Positions 7,855 to 16,857 of a DNA stretch of 64,000 nucleotides are shown here, piece after piece; within the stretch, counting starts at the first letter, position 1, and every line of letters starts with the position of its first letter. Made by a program: the position numbers and the translations under genes. The notes under the pieces were generated by a model. It worked only from the letters and a program-made list of their open reading frames with translations, ran no database searches and was not told the DNA's origin. The stretch comes from JACNIZ01 sp964344765 (GTDB lineage Bacteria; Planctomycetota; UBA1135), in NCBI GenBank assembly GCA_964344765.1, contig CAYFOM010000003.1, positions 88,961-152,960 of the forward strand, in the 5' to 3' direction.

Positions 7855-8307
7855 TCAAACTTCCCACAACGCCTCTTCGGTCTCTTCCATTTGGCGACGA
7901 ATTTCCGCCGCCGCCACCTTCGGTCCTTGGCGACTGCCCGGACACATTTCCCGTACTAGTTCCTGATAGCTCTGTTCACTGGCCAGAGTCTCTTGCCAGA
8001 ACGGCCACGTCCGGCATTGCACCGGCTTGGCCTGATGCACGCTGCACGACACGCCGTCTAAAAAGACGCAGCGCTCATTCTCAAAGCGCAGCACCCGCGC
8101 GCCGTCGTCCTCGGCCACCGTGTATTCCAGCGTGAACTGCTCCACCGAAATACCAACGTGCGCGGCCAACGCCCGTCGTTCGCGATAGTTGACGTAAACG
8201 TAGCCGATGTCGCCACGGCGGTGGCAGCAGCGCCCGGACTGCTGACAGGAGAACGGCAGCCCATCCGCCCACCAGGGCTGCTCCTCAGGGTTTCGCGTAA
8301 CGGCCAT
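7855..8307 (-). CDS. YkgJ family cysteine-cluster protein
   Basis: A 150-residue soluble protein with the family's cysteine arrangement: CQQSGRCCHRRG near residues 20-31 and, after a spacer, CVFLDGVSCSVHQAKPVQCR near 80-99. Such proteins are thought to chelate zinc or iron through these Cys residues, but no reaction is established. It is divergent from the sigma-54 activator gene with about 26 bases between starts, so the two promoters must overlap. Downstream of it a weak hairpin (TTGCC/GGCAA) lies before ettA. Confidence 0.8.
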   Translation of the reverse strand: MAVTRNPEEQPWWADGLPFSCQQSGRCCHRRGDIGYVYVNYRERRALAAHVGISVEQFTLEYTVAEDDGARVLRFENERCVFLDGVSCSVHQAKPVQCRTWPFWQETLASEQSYQELVREMCPGSRQGPKVAAAEIRRQMEETEEALWEV

Positions 8308-8333
8308 GGGTGTAAGTGGTTATCCTGGGGGCG

Positions 8334-10235
8334 ATGGCAGAACCCCTGGATATCATTGTTGAGCGGGATCATATCCAACGAGTCGTGCGCCTGGAAGCCG
8401 ATATGGTTTTGGTCGGGCGCGGACGTGAGTGCGGTTTACGACTCGAGGACCCCTTATCTTCACGCGAACATTGCCGCCTAGAACGTCTCGGCGGCGACGT
8501 CTTTCTGGTCGATTTGGACTCGGCCAACGGCACTTGGGTGGACGGCGAGCGCATTGACCGCCACCAACTGTGCCCCGGCGAGGTGGTGCGCATCGGCAGT
8601 ACCCAGTTGCGGCTGGAGGGTGGCTTCCATTCCAAATTGGCGGCGGCCGAGTCGACGGTGGTTCGGCAGGATGCTCCTGGGCAGGCCGTTCTGCGCACCT
8701 TGTTGGGCATGGCGCGCGCTTTGGTCAGCGAGGACAAAATCGAACGCATGGCGCCGACGGTCATCGATTCGGCGGTGGCGATCACCAAAGCCGAACGCGG
8801 ATTTTTGTTTTTGATCGAAAAGCAACGCACCGTTTTTGCGTTGGGACGCAACTTCGCCCGCGAGGTGGTGCCGTCGCCGGAAAGCAAGATCTCACAGACC
8901 TTGGTGGAAAAAGCGATTCATGCTTCCGAGCCGTTGCTGATTCAGGACGCCGCATCCGACGGCGACTTCGCCGGCGTCGCCAGCATCGCCGACTTGGGCT
9001 TGCGTTCCCTGCTGGCCATTCCGCTGATTCATCACGGCCGGGCCATTGGTTTGGTGGTGGTCGACCATCGCATGCAAGGCGCCGCGTTTGACCAAGACAC
9101 CATCGACTTGTTGTCGGGCTTGGCCAACATCGCTGCGGTCTACCTGGGATCGGCGATTGAAGGACGGCAAAAACGCAACATGAAGCGCCGTTTGTCGCAG
9201 CTGCAATCCGAGCTGGGACGACGTGTGACCAATCAAAAAGAAGAACTGGCCAGTTCGCAAACCATTGGCGATACTCAGTTCACCGGTTTGCTTGGCGCGG
9301 CTCCACCGATGCAGGAGTTGTTCACCAAGATGGGCCGCATCTTGGAAAGCGATGTGCCGGTTTTGGTTTATGGCGAAAGCGGTACCGGCAAAGAATTGGT
9401 TGCGCGCGGCTTGCACTTTCATGGCCAGCGATCGCAGGACCCATTTGTTGTCGTCAACTGCGGCGCGCTGCCGGACACCCTGCTCGAATCCGAGTTGTTC
9501 GGTCACGTCAAAGGTGCTTACACCGGGGCCACACGCGATCGTGCCGGCCGCTTTGAAGAAGCCGACGGCGGCACTTTGTTTTTGGATGAGGTCGGTGAAA
9601 TGTCCGAGGCCATGCAAACGCGTTTGCTGCGCGTGTTGCAAGAGGGGGAAATTCGCCGCCTAGGTTCGGATGAACTGCGCAAGGTCGACGTCCGCGTGAT
9701 CGCTGCAACTCATGTCGATCTGACAGAAGCCGTTGCCGAAGGCAAATTCCGCGAAGACTTGTACTACCGCTTGCGCGTCGTGCAACTCGAATGCCCGCCG
9801 TTGCGCAAACGCGCCGGGGATTTGGAAATGCTTTGCAATCACTTTTTGGCAACGGAAGCGGCCGAGCAAAGCCGTTTGCGGCGTGAAATCAGCGACGAAG
9901 CAATGGTCAGGCTACAGAGCTTTTCTTGGCCCGGCAACGTGCGTCAATTGCGCAACGAAATACGCCGATTAACTTTAATGGGCGAGGGCGCAGTTGTGAT
10001 CGAGGATTTGGCCCCCGAAATCCTCAGTGATGCCAAAGAGCCGGAAACCGACTTCGCTGGAGATAGCGATTTGTCGTTGCCGGACCGCGTCACCGCGCTG
10101 GAAACCTCGGCGATCCGTAAGGCTTTGCAGGAGCATCGCGGCAACCGCTCGCAGGCGGCGAAATCATTGGGCATTTCGCGATTTGCGTTGTTGCGTAAAC
10201 TGGATAAGTACGGCATTGATCAGGAGAACGATTGA
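8334..10235 (+). CDS. FHA-GAF-sigma-54 activator (AAA+)-Fis transcriptional regulator
   Basis: A 633-residue bacterial enhancer-binding protein. In order: FHA domain (about residues 10-95, GRGRECGLRL and SSREHCRLERL, with NGTWVDG), GAF domain (about 120-275), a short coiled coil, AAA+ domain with Walker A GESGTGKELVA, the sigma-54 contact loop GAYTGA, Walker B GGTLFLDEVGEM and R-finger region, then a Fis-type helix-turn-helix (NRSQAAKSLGISRFALLRKL). FHA binds phosphothreonine, so it can read phosphorylation by the Ser/Thr kinase whose gene overlaps its stop codon. ATG 8334 is chosen because it starts just before the FHA strand; GTG 8316 is possible. Confidence 0.92.
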   Translation: MAEPLDIIVERDHIQRVVRLEADMVLVGRGRECGLRLEDPLSSREHCRLERLGGDVFLVDLDSANGTWVDGERIDRHQLCPGEVVRIGSTQLRLEGGFHSKLAAAESTVVRQDAPGQAVLRTLLGMARALVSEDKIERMAPTVIDSAVAITKAERGFLFLIEKQRTVFALGRNFAREVVPSPESKISQTLVEKAIHASEPLLIQDAASDGDFAGVASIADLGLRSLLAIPLIHHGRAIGLVVVDHRMQGAAFDQDTIDLLSGLANIAAVYLGSAIEGRQKRNMKRRLSQLQSELGRRVTNQKEELASSQTIGDTQFTGLLGAAPPMQELFTKMGRILESDVPVLVYGESGTGKELVARGLHFHGQRSQDPFVVVNCGALPDTLLESELFGHVKGAYTGATRDRAGRFEEADGGTLFLDEVGEMSEAMQTRLLRVLQEGEIRRLGSDELRKVDVRVIAATHVDLTEAVAEGKFREDLYYRLRVVQLECPPLRKRAGDLEMLCNHFLATEAAEQSRLRREISDEAMVRLQSFSWPGNVRQLRNEIRRLTLMGEGAVVIEDLAPEILSDAKEPETDFAGDSDLSLPDRVTALETSAIRKALQEHRGNRSQAAKSLGISRFALLRKLDKYGIDQEND

Positions 10236-12814
10236 GCCAACCTAATCTGCCCCCCGAATACGAGTTCAAAAAAGTGCTCGGTCGCTCGATGCTGAGCGAG
10301 GTGTTTTTAGTTCAGCATCAAAGTGGGGCTAGGTATGCGTTGAAATTGCTGCGCGCGAGTGCGGCCCGCGATCCGCGAGTGACGGCGCGCTTCGAACGTG
10401 AAGTGCAACTGCTGGAAGACTGGCGTCATCCAAATTTGATTCAGGGTTACGGCGCGCTTAACGTCGACGGCCGTCCGGGTTTGTTGCTGGAGTTCATCAC
10501 CGGGCCGACGTTAAAAGACGCGGTCAGTGATCGTCCTTTGCGCTGGGAGCAAGCGGCGCGTTTTGGCGTGCAGATTTCGCGTGCTTTGGACAAGCTGCAC
10601 CGCTCCGGCGCGTTGCACCGCGATGTGAAACCGCACAACGTATTGCTCGACGTCGACCGCGGTGCAATTTTGGCCGACCTTGGATTGGTGCGGCGCGATA
10701 CCGACCCGGAATTAACCCGCCAAGGTGCGGCATTGGGCTCGCCGGCGTACATGAGTCCGGAGCAAACGCGCGACCCCAGCGGTGTCGGTCCCGAAGCCGA
10801 CGTCTATTCGTTGGGCGCAACCTTGCACCATGCGTTATCGGGCGCGCCGCCGTTTTTGGGCAAAGGCGTAGGCGAGGTGATCCACCGTGTCCTACACGTC
10901 GAACCCGAGCCATTGCCGGCCGATCTGCCCGAGTCGTTGCGCAAGGTATTGGCCACTGCCATGGCCAAAGATCCGGAAAAACGTTACGAACGTGCGCGTG
11001 ACCTTGGCGGTGACCTTGGCCGCGTGTTGTTGGGATTGCAACCGCACCTAATGACGCGTTTCAAACGCAAGAAGCGCCGCAATGTCGCCATCGGCGTGGT
11101 TGCCGTTCCGGTATTGGCCATCGGCGGTTATGCGCTGGTCGAACGCATGGGGTGGTGGGATTCTTCCCCCGAAGGTCAGCCGATCGAGGTAGAGGCTGAA
11201 AATGGTGACGGCGGCGGCGACGTCGGCGTTGTCCAACAGAATCCACCGTTCGATGTGGTATCGCAGCGCCAGTTGTTCCAGTCATGGGCGGCGTCTTATT
11301 TGGATCGCCACCGCAGTGCTTTCCAAGAGGGGGCTTACCGCATGGCTTGGCAAGCTTTGGGTCATTTCGAGCAGGCGGCCTTCCCGGATGCTGCGGAAGC
11401 AAAATTCTTCGAGCAGTTGCGCCGCACCGAGGTGCAGCGCGGCCAGCTTCGGTTGCAGGAATTGGCGCGCGAGATTTACATCGATGTGGCCGAAGTTTTG
11501 CAAGCCCAGGCCGAGGTGGGGAGTGGTCAAATTCAGGGTGGAAACTTTGATTCGCAGCGCTGGAGTAAGAAGGCCGAAGAACAGCTGTATGCCCGAGTAC
11601 CGCGCGCCAAGCAGCTGCCGATGTTCCCCGGCGACGACGACCCGATGGCGTTGCTGCGCAGTCATCTGCTGACCTTAGATCGTCAAAACCGCCAAGCGTG
11701 GACGGCTCGCAGTCGTGAGTTGGTTCCGGTTTTGCGCCCACAGGTCAATCACCACCTTGAAAACGGCGACTTGGCTGCTGCTCAATTTGTCTGGGCTCAA
11801 CTCGACCAGCGCCTACTGGCCTACTCCATGGCCGCGCAGCGCGAATCGTGGCGCTTGGAACAACTCAGCGAAGCGCAACAGCAGCTCAACCAAATGCTCG
11901 AGGGGCAACTGGGCGCCATCATTGAATTGCCGATGCCCGGCCAAGATTTAAAAGGTCGGGTGCGCATGCACTTGCAGGATGACAATTCGGTGCAGTGGTT
12001 GATCGAATCCGCGCCTGGCGAGCGCCGCATCGTGCGGTTGCTGGACCTCGATGCCCGTCGGCTGGGCGAGGTGCTGAGTCTGCCGGCTCGTTCGCGTATG
12101 TGGATCGAAGCGCAGATTCTGTGGTGCCAAGGCAATGACTTAGCGGTGAAACGCATGACCGAATTGGCGGTGCAAGAATGGCCGCCGCAGGCCGATCCAT
12201 ACTTCTGGGCGAAGGAGTGGGAGAACATGATTGCCTCACGCCATGCGGATGCGTTGCATGGTCCAATTCCGACGGAACCTATTGCCAGCACCGGCAACGG
12301 TGAGGACGCGGTGCAAGCGGTACCAGCAACCGAAGAGCCGTTGGAACACTTGCGCGAAGAATTGGCTGCCGAGTTGATCGGTGCACATTTCAGTATCGAT
12401 CAGGGCGCGTTGCGCATTGAATGGCAACAACCGGCATGGGATCCGTCGTGGTTGCGCACATGGCCGATGGAAAGCCGCAAATGGAAAATCACCGGCTGGG
12501 GGCTCGAATGGCAGGTGCCTACCGATCAGAAACCGCCGCAGCGTTTTTCGATTTGGGGTGACGTCGAAATGGAGCGAGTCAAGAGCTCGTGGGTGTTTAC
12601 GTCTGCCGGTAAAAAGTTCGATGGTGTGTATTTGTACACCGGTGTGCGCCAGTCGCTGACTTGGGACGGCAAGCAAGTTCGTTTGGATGACTTTGCCGTC
12701 GGCACCTGGCAACCGCAAAAGGGGCGACGCGTATTATTGCGCGCCGAAGCCACCGACGGCTTTACGCCGATGAATCTGTGGGTGCGAATTGAACCCGTGA
12801 AAGCCGGCGGCTAA
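10232..12814 (+). CDS. Transmembrane serine/threonine protein kinase
   Basis: An 860-residue protein of the PknB type. The kinase domain fills residues 10-275: a rather degenerate glycine loop (VLGRSMLSEVF), ATP-binding YALKLLR, catalytic HRDVKPHNVLL, DLG in place of DFG, and GSPAYMSPEQ. A basic stretch (RFKRKKRRN) precedes one membrane helix at about 289-306, leaving about 550 residues outside that match no domain I know. The start is TTG at 10232, overlapping the regulator's TGA, with AGGAG at 10222-10226 at proper spacing. Coupled translation with the FHA regulator suggests kinase and target. The 3' end overlaps the converging MFS gene by 53 bases. Confidence 0.9.
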   Translation: MSQPNLPPEYEFKKVLGRSMLSEVFLVQHQSGARYALKLLRASAARDPRVTARFEREVQLLEDWRHPNLIQGYGALNVDGRPGLLLEFITGPTLKDAVSDRPLRWEQAARFGVQISRALDKLHRSGALHRDVKPHNVLLDVDRGAILADLGLVRRDTDPELTRQGAALGSPAYMSPEQTRDPSGVGPEADVYSLGATLHHALSGAPPFLGKGVGEVIHRVLHVEPEPLPADLPESLRKVLATAMAKDPEKRYERARDLGGDLGRVLLGLQPHLMTRFKRKKRRNVAIGVVAVPVLAIGGYALVERMGWWDSSPEGQPIEVEAENGDGGGDVGVVQQNPPFDVVSQRQLFQSWAASYLDRHRSAFQEGAYRMAWQALGHFEQAAFPDAAEAKFFEQLRRTEVQRGQLRLQELAREIYIDVAEVLQAQAEVGSGQIQGGNFDSQRWSKKAEEQLYARVPRAKQLPMFPGDDDPMALLRSHLLTLDRQNRQAWTARSRELVPVLRPQVNHHLENGDLAAAQFVWAQLDQRLLAYSMAAQRESWRLEQLSEAQQQLNQMLEGQLGAIIELPMPGQDLKGRVRMHLQDDNSVQWLIESAPGERRIVRLLDLDARRLGEVLSLPARSRMWIEAQILWCQGNDLAVKRMTELAVQEWPPQADPYFWAKEWENMIASRHADALHGPIPTEPIASTGNGEDAVQAVPATEEPLEHLREELAAELIGAHFSIDQGALRIEWQQPAWDPSWLRTWPMESRKWKITGWGLEWQVPTDQKPPQRFSIWGDVEMERVKSSWVFTSAGKKFDGVYLYTGVRQSLTWDGKQVRLDDFAVGTWQPQKGRRVLLRAEATDGFTPMNLWVRIEPVKAGG

Positions 12815-14006
12815 CCAAGTAAGTTCCGCCGCCAATAATGGCCGCGAAGACCCAAAACACTTCGACGGCATTCAGGCCGGCGGAGGTCATCCACGCTTTG
12901 AGCAGTGACGCGAAGACGATACCGGTCCAGTCGCAAAATTGACTAAAGCCGAGGGCGCGACCGGTATGTAAACGATCAGGCAAGCGCTGCACCAAAGTGC
13001 GCAGTGGGATGATGTAAAAGCCGGCGAAGAAGCTGCCGGCGACCAAGCAAAGCCAGACGAAGTTGGCTTCGTAGGGACCTGCGGCGACCGCTAGGAAACA
13101 AACGGCCATGCCGTAACCGCCGATTCGAGGTAATTGCACCGAGATGGATTCGCGGCACAATCGTCCGGCCAACAGACATCCCAACGCGGTAGAGATGGAA
13201 AGAGTTGCCAGCTTCGCGGTCCACACGGATTCCGGCACACCGAGCAGAGATTGGCCCATTTCGTTCCAGGCGAAGACTAGTGAAGCGCCAACCAGCCAGT
13301 ACAGCGCGTGGCCGGCGATCGCGTCGGGCAGGCCAGGGACTTTGGTGCACATGGCCACACTCTTTTTCAACGGAGCAAACGGGTTGGCGCGCAGTTGGCG
13401 GGTGGCGTCGGCGGGGGGAAGGGCTGGAATCCACCACGCCAATGCCAAGCCGATAGCGCCAATCACGGCGTAGGCCACGCCCAGTATCCAGAGTTGATCC
13501 TGAAACTGATCCTTGAGATAGCCGGCCGAGCCCATGCCGAGCAAGATGGCGCCAAGCACTACCGCTTGCATGATGCCGTTGCCGCGGCCTAGGTAGTTGC
13601 GTGGCAGCATTTCTACCAACGCGCCGTACTTGGCCGGCCCGAGCAGCGAACTTTGTGTGCCCATCAAAAACAGTACGACGGCGAGCCCGGCGAAGCTGTC
13701 GTTGGCGAAGGCAAGCGCTGCCAGCAACATGACGATCACTTCCAGGCTCTTGGCAATCAACACCATGCGGCGCTTGGAATAGCGATCGGCTAAATCTCCG
13801 GCGAAGGTGCCGAATAGCAAAAACGGGATGGCGAACAGCAAGCCGGTGCAAGCTTGCAAGTCGTTGCAGAAGCCGTCATCAGGGCGGCTCAATTGCACGT
13901 TGACGGCGATCAATAGCACTACCTGCTTGAACAGGTTGTCGTTGAGCACTGTGAAGCCCTGGGTGGCCATCAATGCCCAGAAGCCGCGAGTGCGTAGGGG
14001 CGTCAT
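12762..14006 (-). CDS. MFS transporter (LplT-like)
   Basis: A roughly 414-residue polytopic protein with about 12 hydrophobic segments. The N-terminal half has NDNLFKQVVLLIAV, the loop 2-3 motif GDLADRYSKRRMV and GTQSSLLGPAKYGALVEML, which resemble the lysophospholipid transporter LplT family of the major facilitator superfamily. It probably moves a lipid-related or other small substrate across the inner membrane; the substrate is not known. ATG 14006 is preferred over TTG 14018. The upstream metacaspase gene ends at 14019, so the two are likely co-transcribed. Confidence 0.85.
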   Translation of the reverse strand: MTPLRTRGFWALMATQGFTVLNDNLFKQVVLLIAVNVQLSRPDDGFCNDLQACTGLLFAIPFLLFGTFAGDLADRYSKRRMVLIAKSLEVIVMLLAALAFANDSFAGLAVVLFLMGTQSSLLGPAKYGALVEMLPRNYLGRGNGIMQAVVLGAILLGMGSAGYLKDQFQDQLWILGVAYAVIGAIGLALAWWIPALPPADATRQLRANPFAPLKKSVAMCTKVPGLPDAIAGHALYWLVGASLVFAWNEMGQSLLGVPESVWTAKLATLSISTALGCLLAGRLCRESISVQLPRIGGYGMAVCFLAVAAGPYEANFVWLCLVAGSFFAGFYIIPLRTLVQRLPDRLHTGRALGFSQFCDWTGIVFASLLKAWMTSAGLNAVEVFWVFAAIIGGGTYLVSRRLSRVQFAPTDSSA

Positions 14007-14018
14007 TTGCGGGCCCAA

Positions 14019-16133
14019 TTATGGGCGCTGAGCAGAGAATACACGCACGTCGATGGCGCTGATGCCAAAACTCCAGTCGTCGGCGCTGAGGCTGCCGGCA
14101 CCGCGCAGGGTGCGACCGGCCATTGCTTGCTTCAGTGCGTCGGGCATTCCGTCAGAGAGGTTGCCGCGGTGAGTGGACTGGCTTTGCAGTGCTTCCAGTC
14201 GCTCGAAAATCGAGAAGTCGGCCCACGATGCAGTGGCGATGGCGAAGTATCGGTCGCGTACGCCGTGCTTGGGGTCGTAGTTTTCCGGGAAGAATACTTC
14301 GATCGGGATGCGCAAGCTCTCGTTTGGCTCGAGCATATTTTCTCGTGCCAAGTCGGTTGGGTAAATCACCGAGATGGTGCGGTTACTACTCAAACACAGA
14401 ACCGAAACATAAGCGCCGAGCCCCCGTTCTTGATCAGCAAAACCCAAGTTGATTTCAGCGACATCAATCAGCTCTTCGCCTTGGTCCACAAAGTGACTGG
14501 GAGCGCGCTGTTGATTGCTCAAACTATCGCTTTGCGTTCGCGGCTGCACCGCAGCAAAGTTTCCGTCCGGCCAAGCTTGACGCAATTCCTTCAGCGTTTT
14601 CTCCGACGCCGGCTGTAGCTCCATTTTCAACTCAATACCGCCACCGACGCGACTCATACTCATGATGGAACGGAACAGTTGTTCGCGTTCCAACGCTTGA
14701 AGCAATGCCGGTAATTGATTTTCAAAATCCTCTGCCGATGCACTCCACAGCAGTTGTTGATCGTCGATGGAGCGGAGTTGCCAAAGGTATTTTCCACTTT
14801 GCTCAATGAGCGATAATTTGCATGCAGTGTGCTCGTCGGCAGTCAAAGTGAACTGGAATTGCTCGCCCGCTTGAGCTTGTAATTTGCTTACCAGTTCTTG
14901 GCTGCTCGCACCTTGCACCTGAACATTCAAAGAATGAGATTGCCAAGTCGGACGCGCGACGGCGCGCACCGCTCGCACTTCGTCGGCTTTCGCTTCGCCA
15001 TTGGAGTCGGCTTCAAAGTCAGGTGCCGATGTCCATTTTGCGGTGCAGCTCATCGCTTCCAATTCCCAAACCGATGCCGTACCCAACGATTCGCCCTGCA
15101 AGCTTTGAATGAGCAACTCACTGTTTTCACTCAGCAAATGCAAGCCGCCGGCTTCGACTTCGATGTAGCCGTCTTCACGCCATTCGGCAACTGCGGCGAA
15201 ACCCGGCATGGGCTGCGCGAATTCACCACCGAAAACAATACGATCCACCGCGCCGTCCAAATGAACGGTTTGATCCCAAACTTCGTCCGCAACTCGCAAC
15301 TTCAACTTTGCCGCTAACTGTTCAAAAGTGGTGCCCGGAACCATGCGCTGCAATTCATCGACCAAGTAGTAGGTCAACACTCCGTAAGTGTGATCCAACT
15401 GCTCGAAATGAATCTCACGCGCGACTTCATCGGCGGCGCACGCGGCTAAATGAACAAAAGGCAAATCCTTGCGCCGACGTCGGTCGCCGTCGTCCATCAG
15501 CACAACACCATCCGGCCAAAAAGCTTCAACGGTTGCCGGATCAAAGGCGGCGTCGGCTTCCGGCGCCAAGCGACTGGACGAACGAGAGTCTCCGCGTGCA
15601 ACGCCACCGGAATGACAGCAATCGGTGATCAAGGTGACGTGGGCGGTCTTTGCACAAAGCGCTTGCAGCAGTGAAAACAGTTCGTCGTCGGTTAGGTCGA
15701 AGGGCGTGCTTTTTTCGCGAGCATCGAAGACCACGAAGGTGGAATCTTTGCCGTCCAATTCCACGCCAGCTGCACCCGAACTATCGGGCAGACGCGAACC
15801 GTGACCGGAGAAATAAATCAGCACTTCAGTATTCGATCCGGCCTTGTCAATAAGCGCCGACACAGCCTGCACCACGTTTTGATGGGTGGCCTCTTCGTTC
15901 AGCAACCAGCGAATATCTTCGCCAACACCGGCAAAGCCAAAGCGCTCGACCAGCACATTGCTCAGCAGTTGCAAATCATTTTCACAGCCGTTCAGCGGTG
16001 GGAAATCTTGATAGGCCTCGGTCTCGGGATAATCCGAAATCCCAATCATCAGCGCCAATCGCTGCGGCTCGTCGGCTTGCTGCCCTGCGGCGGGCGCCAA
16101 AGCGGTCAGGATTGCGAGAGCGAGGGAAATCAT
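14019..16133 (-). CDS. Secreted metacaspase-like peptidase C14
   Basis: About 704 residues from ATG 16133, which gives a clean signal peptide (MISLALAILTALAPAAGQQA). The next 260 residues are a caspase-fold domain: LALMIGISDYP, the catalytic His in IYFSGHGSR and the catalytic Cys in LITDCCHSGG. Metacaspases cut after Arg or Lys. The C-terminal part includes AYVSVLCLSSNRTISVIYP followed by EPNESLRIP, typical of DUF4384-type domains found with bacterial caspases. It is exported, so it acts in the periplasm or cell envelope. An upstream start at 16187 would add 18 residues that look like non-coding sequence. Confidence 0.87.
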   Translation of the reverse strand: MISLALAILTALAPAAGQQADEPQRLALMIGISDYPETEAYQDFPPLNGCENDLQLLSNVLVERFGFAGVGEDIRWLLNEEATHQNVVQAVSALIDKAGSNTEVLIYFSGHGSRLPDSSGAAGVELDGKDSTFVVFDAREKSTPFDLTDDELFSLLQALCAKTAHVTLITDCCHSGGVARGDSRSSSRLAPEADAAFDPATVEAFWPDGVVLMDDGDRRRRKDLPFVHLAACAADEVAREIHFEQLDHTYGVLTYYLVDELQRMVPGTTFEQLAAKLKLRVADEVWDQTVHLDGAVDRIVFGGEFAQPMPGFAAVAEWREDGYIEVEAGGLHLLSENSELLIQSLQGESLGTASVWELEAMSCTAKWTSAPDFEADSNGEAKADEVRAVRAVARPTWQSHSLNVQVQGASSQELVSKLQAQAGEQFQFTLTADEHTACKLSLIEQSGKYLWQLRSIDDQQLLWSASAEDFENQLPALLQALEREQLFRSIMSMSRVGGGIELKMELQPASEKTLKELRQAWPDGNFAAVQPRTQSDSLSNQQRAPSHFVDQGEELIDVAEINLGFADQERGLGAYVSVLCLSSNRTISVIYPTDLARENMLEPNESLRIPIEVFFPENYDPKHGVRDRYFAIATASWADFSIFERLEALQSQSTHRGNLSDGMPDALKQAMAGRTLRGAGSLSADDWSFGISAIDVRVFSAQRP

Positions 16134-16248
16134 TGGTGGGGGACTAGGGAAGAACGGGGACCGACGCTTGCGGTTCAATCCAGTCAACTATACGAGGAAG
16201 CCATTTCAGGTCACATCGATGGCGCCGACGTTATCGATGGTATTCGCG

Positions 16249-16857
16249 CTAGGCCGATTGCAGCAATTCCGTCGCGCGATCGATCGTCGCTTGATCCAGC
16301 CATTCCACCGCAGTCAAATCCGCGATCAGAACTTTTTCATCCACGCCCAGGCGCAAGGCAATGTCGACATGCGACCGCCACTGCTGCCAACAATGCGTAT
16401 TCGCCAATGCCATCGCCGCGATGCGTTCTTGCACCGGCGTCGGCAGATGCGGACGACTCATGACGCGCGCATATGCGTGTTGTAAAACCCAATCGGCCGA
16501 CAGCGCATCGAGCATGCGCAAGTGGCTGAGTACACGTTCGGCGCGATCGTGGTAAAGGTCTTGGAAAGCCGCTTCGCCGGCGGCGACGGGATCGGCTTTG
16601 GCGTTTTGATCGAACGGATCGCCATCGGTCGGTCCGTTGCCGGCACGCAATTCCGCAGGAAGTGCATTCCAGGCACGAACTAGGCGGGGGAAACCGTAGA
16701 ACAGGTGAAGGAACCGCAGCACCTCATGCACGCAGTCGGCGCCTTCGGCATCGGCCAGGGCAATGGCGGCATCATGCATGTGCTGGCGGTCGCCGTGATC
16801 AAAAGCGGCCGCGACGGCTAAGTGCGGACTTAAGTCTTGACGGCAAGGATCTGACAT
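16249..16857 (-). CDS. Carboxymuconolactone decarboxylase/AhpD-like protein
   Basis: A 202-residue helical protein. The segment CWQQWRSHVDIALRLGVDEK near residues 155-174 fits the CMD/AhpD pattern of a Cys and a His before the A-x-x-x-G-V helix, though the usual CxxC pair is reduced to a single Cys. The rest (two halves rich in Leu and Ala with DHGDRQHMHDAA at the N-terminus) has no motif I can name. Its ATG overlaps the stop of psd (TGATG), so the two genes are translationally coupled. Function is uncertain; a peroxidase or redox role is only suggested by the family. Confidence 0.6.
   Translation of the reverse strand: MSDPCRQDLSPHLAVAAAFDHGDRQHMHDAAIALADAEGADCVHEVLRFLHLFYGFPRLVRAWNALPAELRAGNGPTDGDPFDQNAKADPVAAGEAAFQDLYHDRAERVLSHLRMLDALSADWVLQHAYARVMSRPHLPTPVQERIAAMALANTHCWQQWRSHVDIALRLGVDEKVLIADLTAVEWLDQATIDRATELLQSA

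Noticed and set aside
12976..13851. 291-codon frame within the MFS gene on the same strand
   Set aside because: Arg/His-rich out-of-frame translation; the MFS frame shows proper membrane helices.
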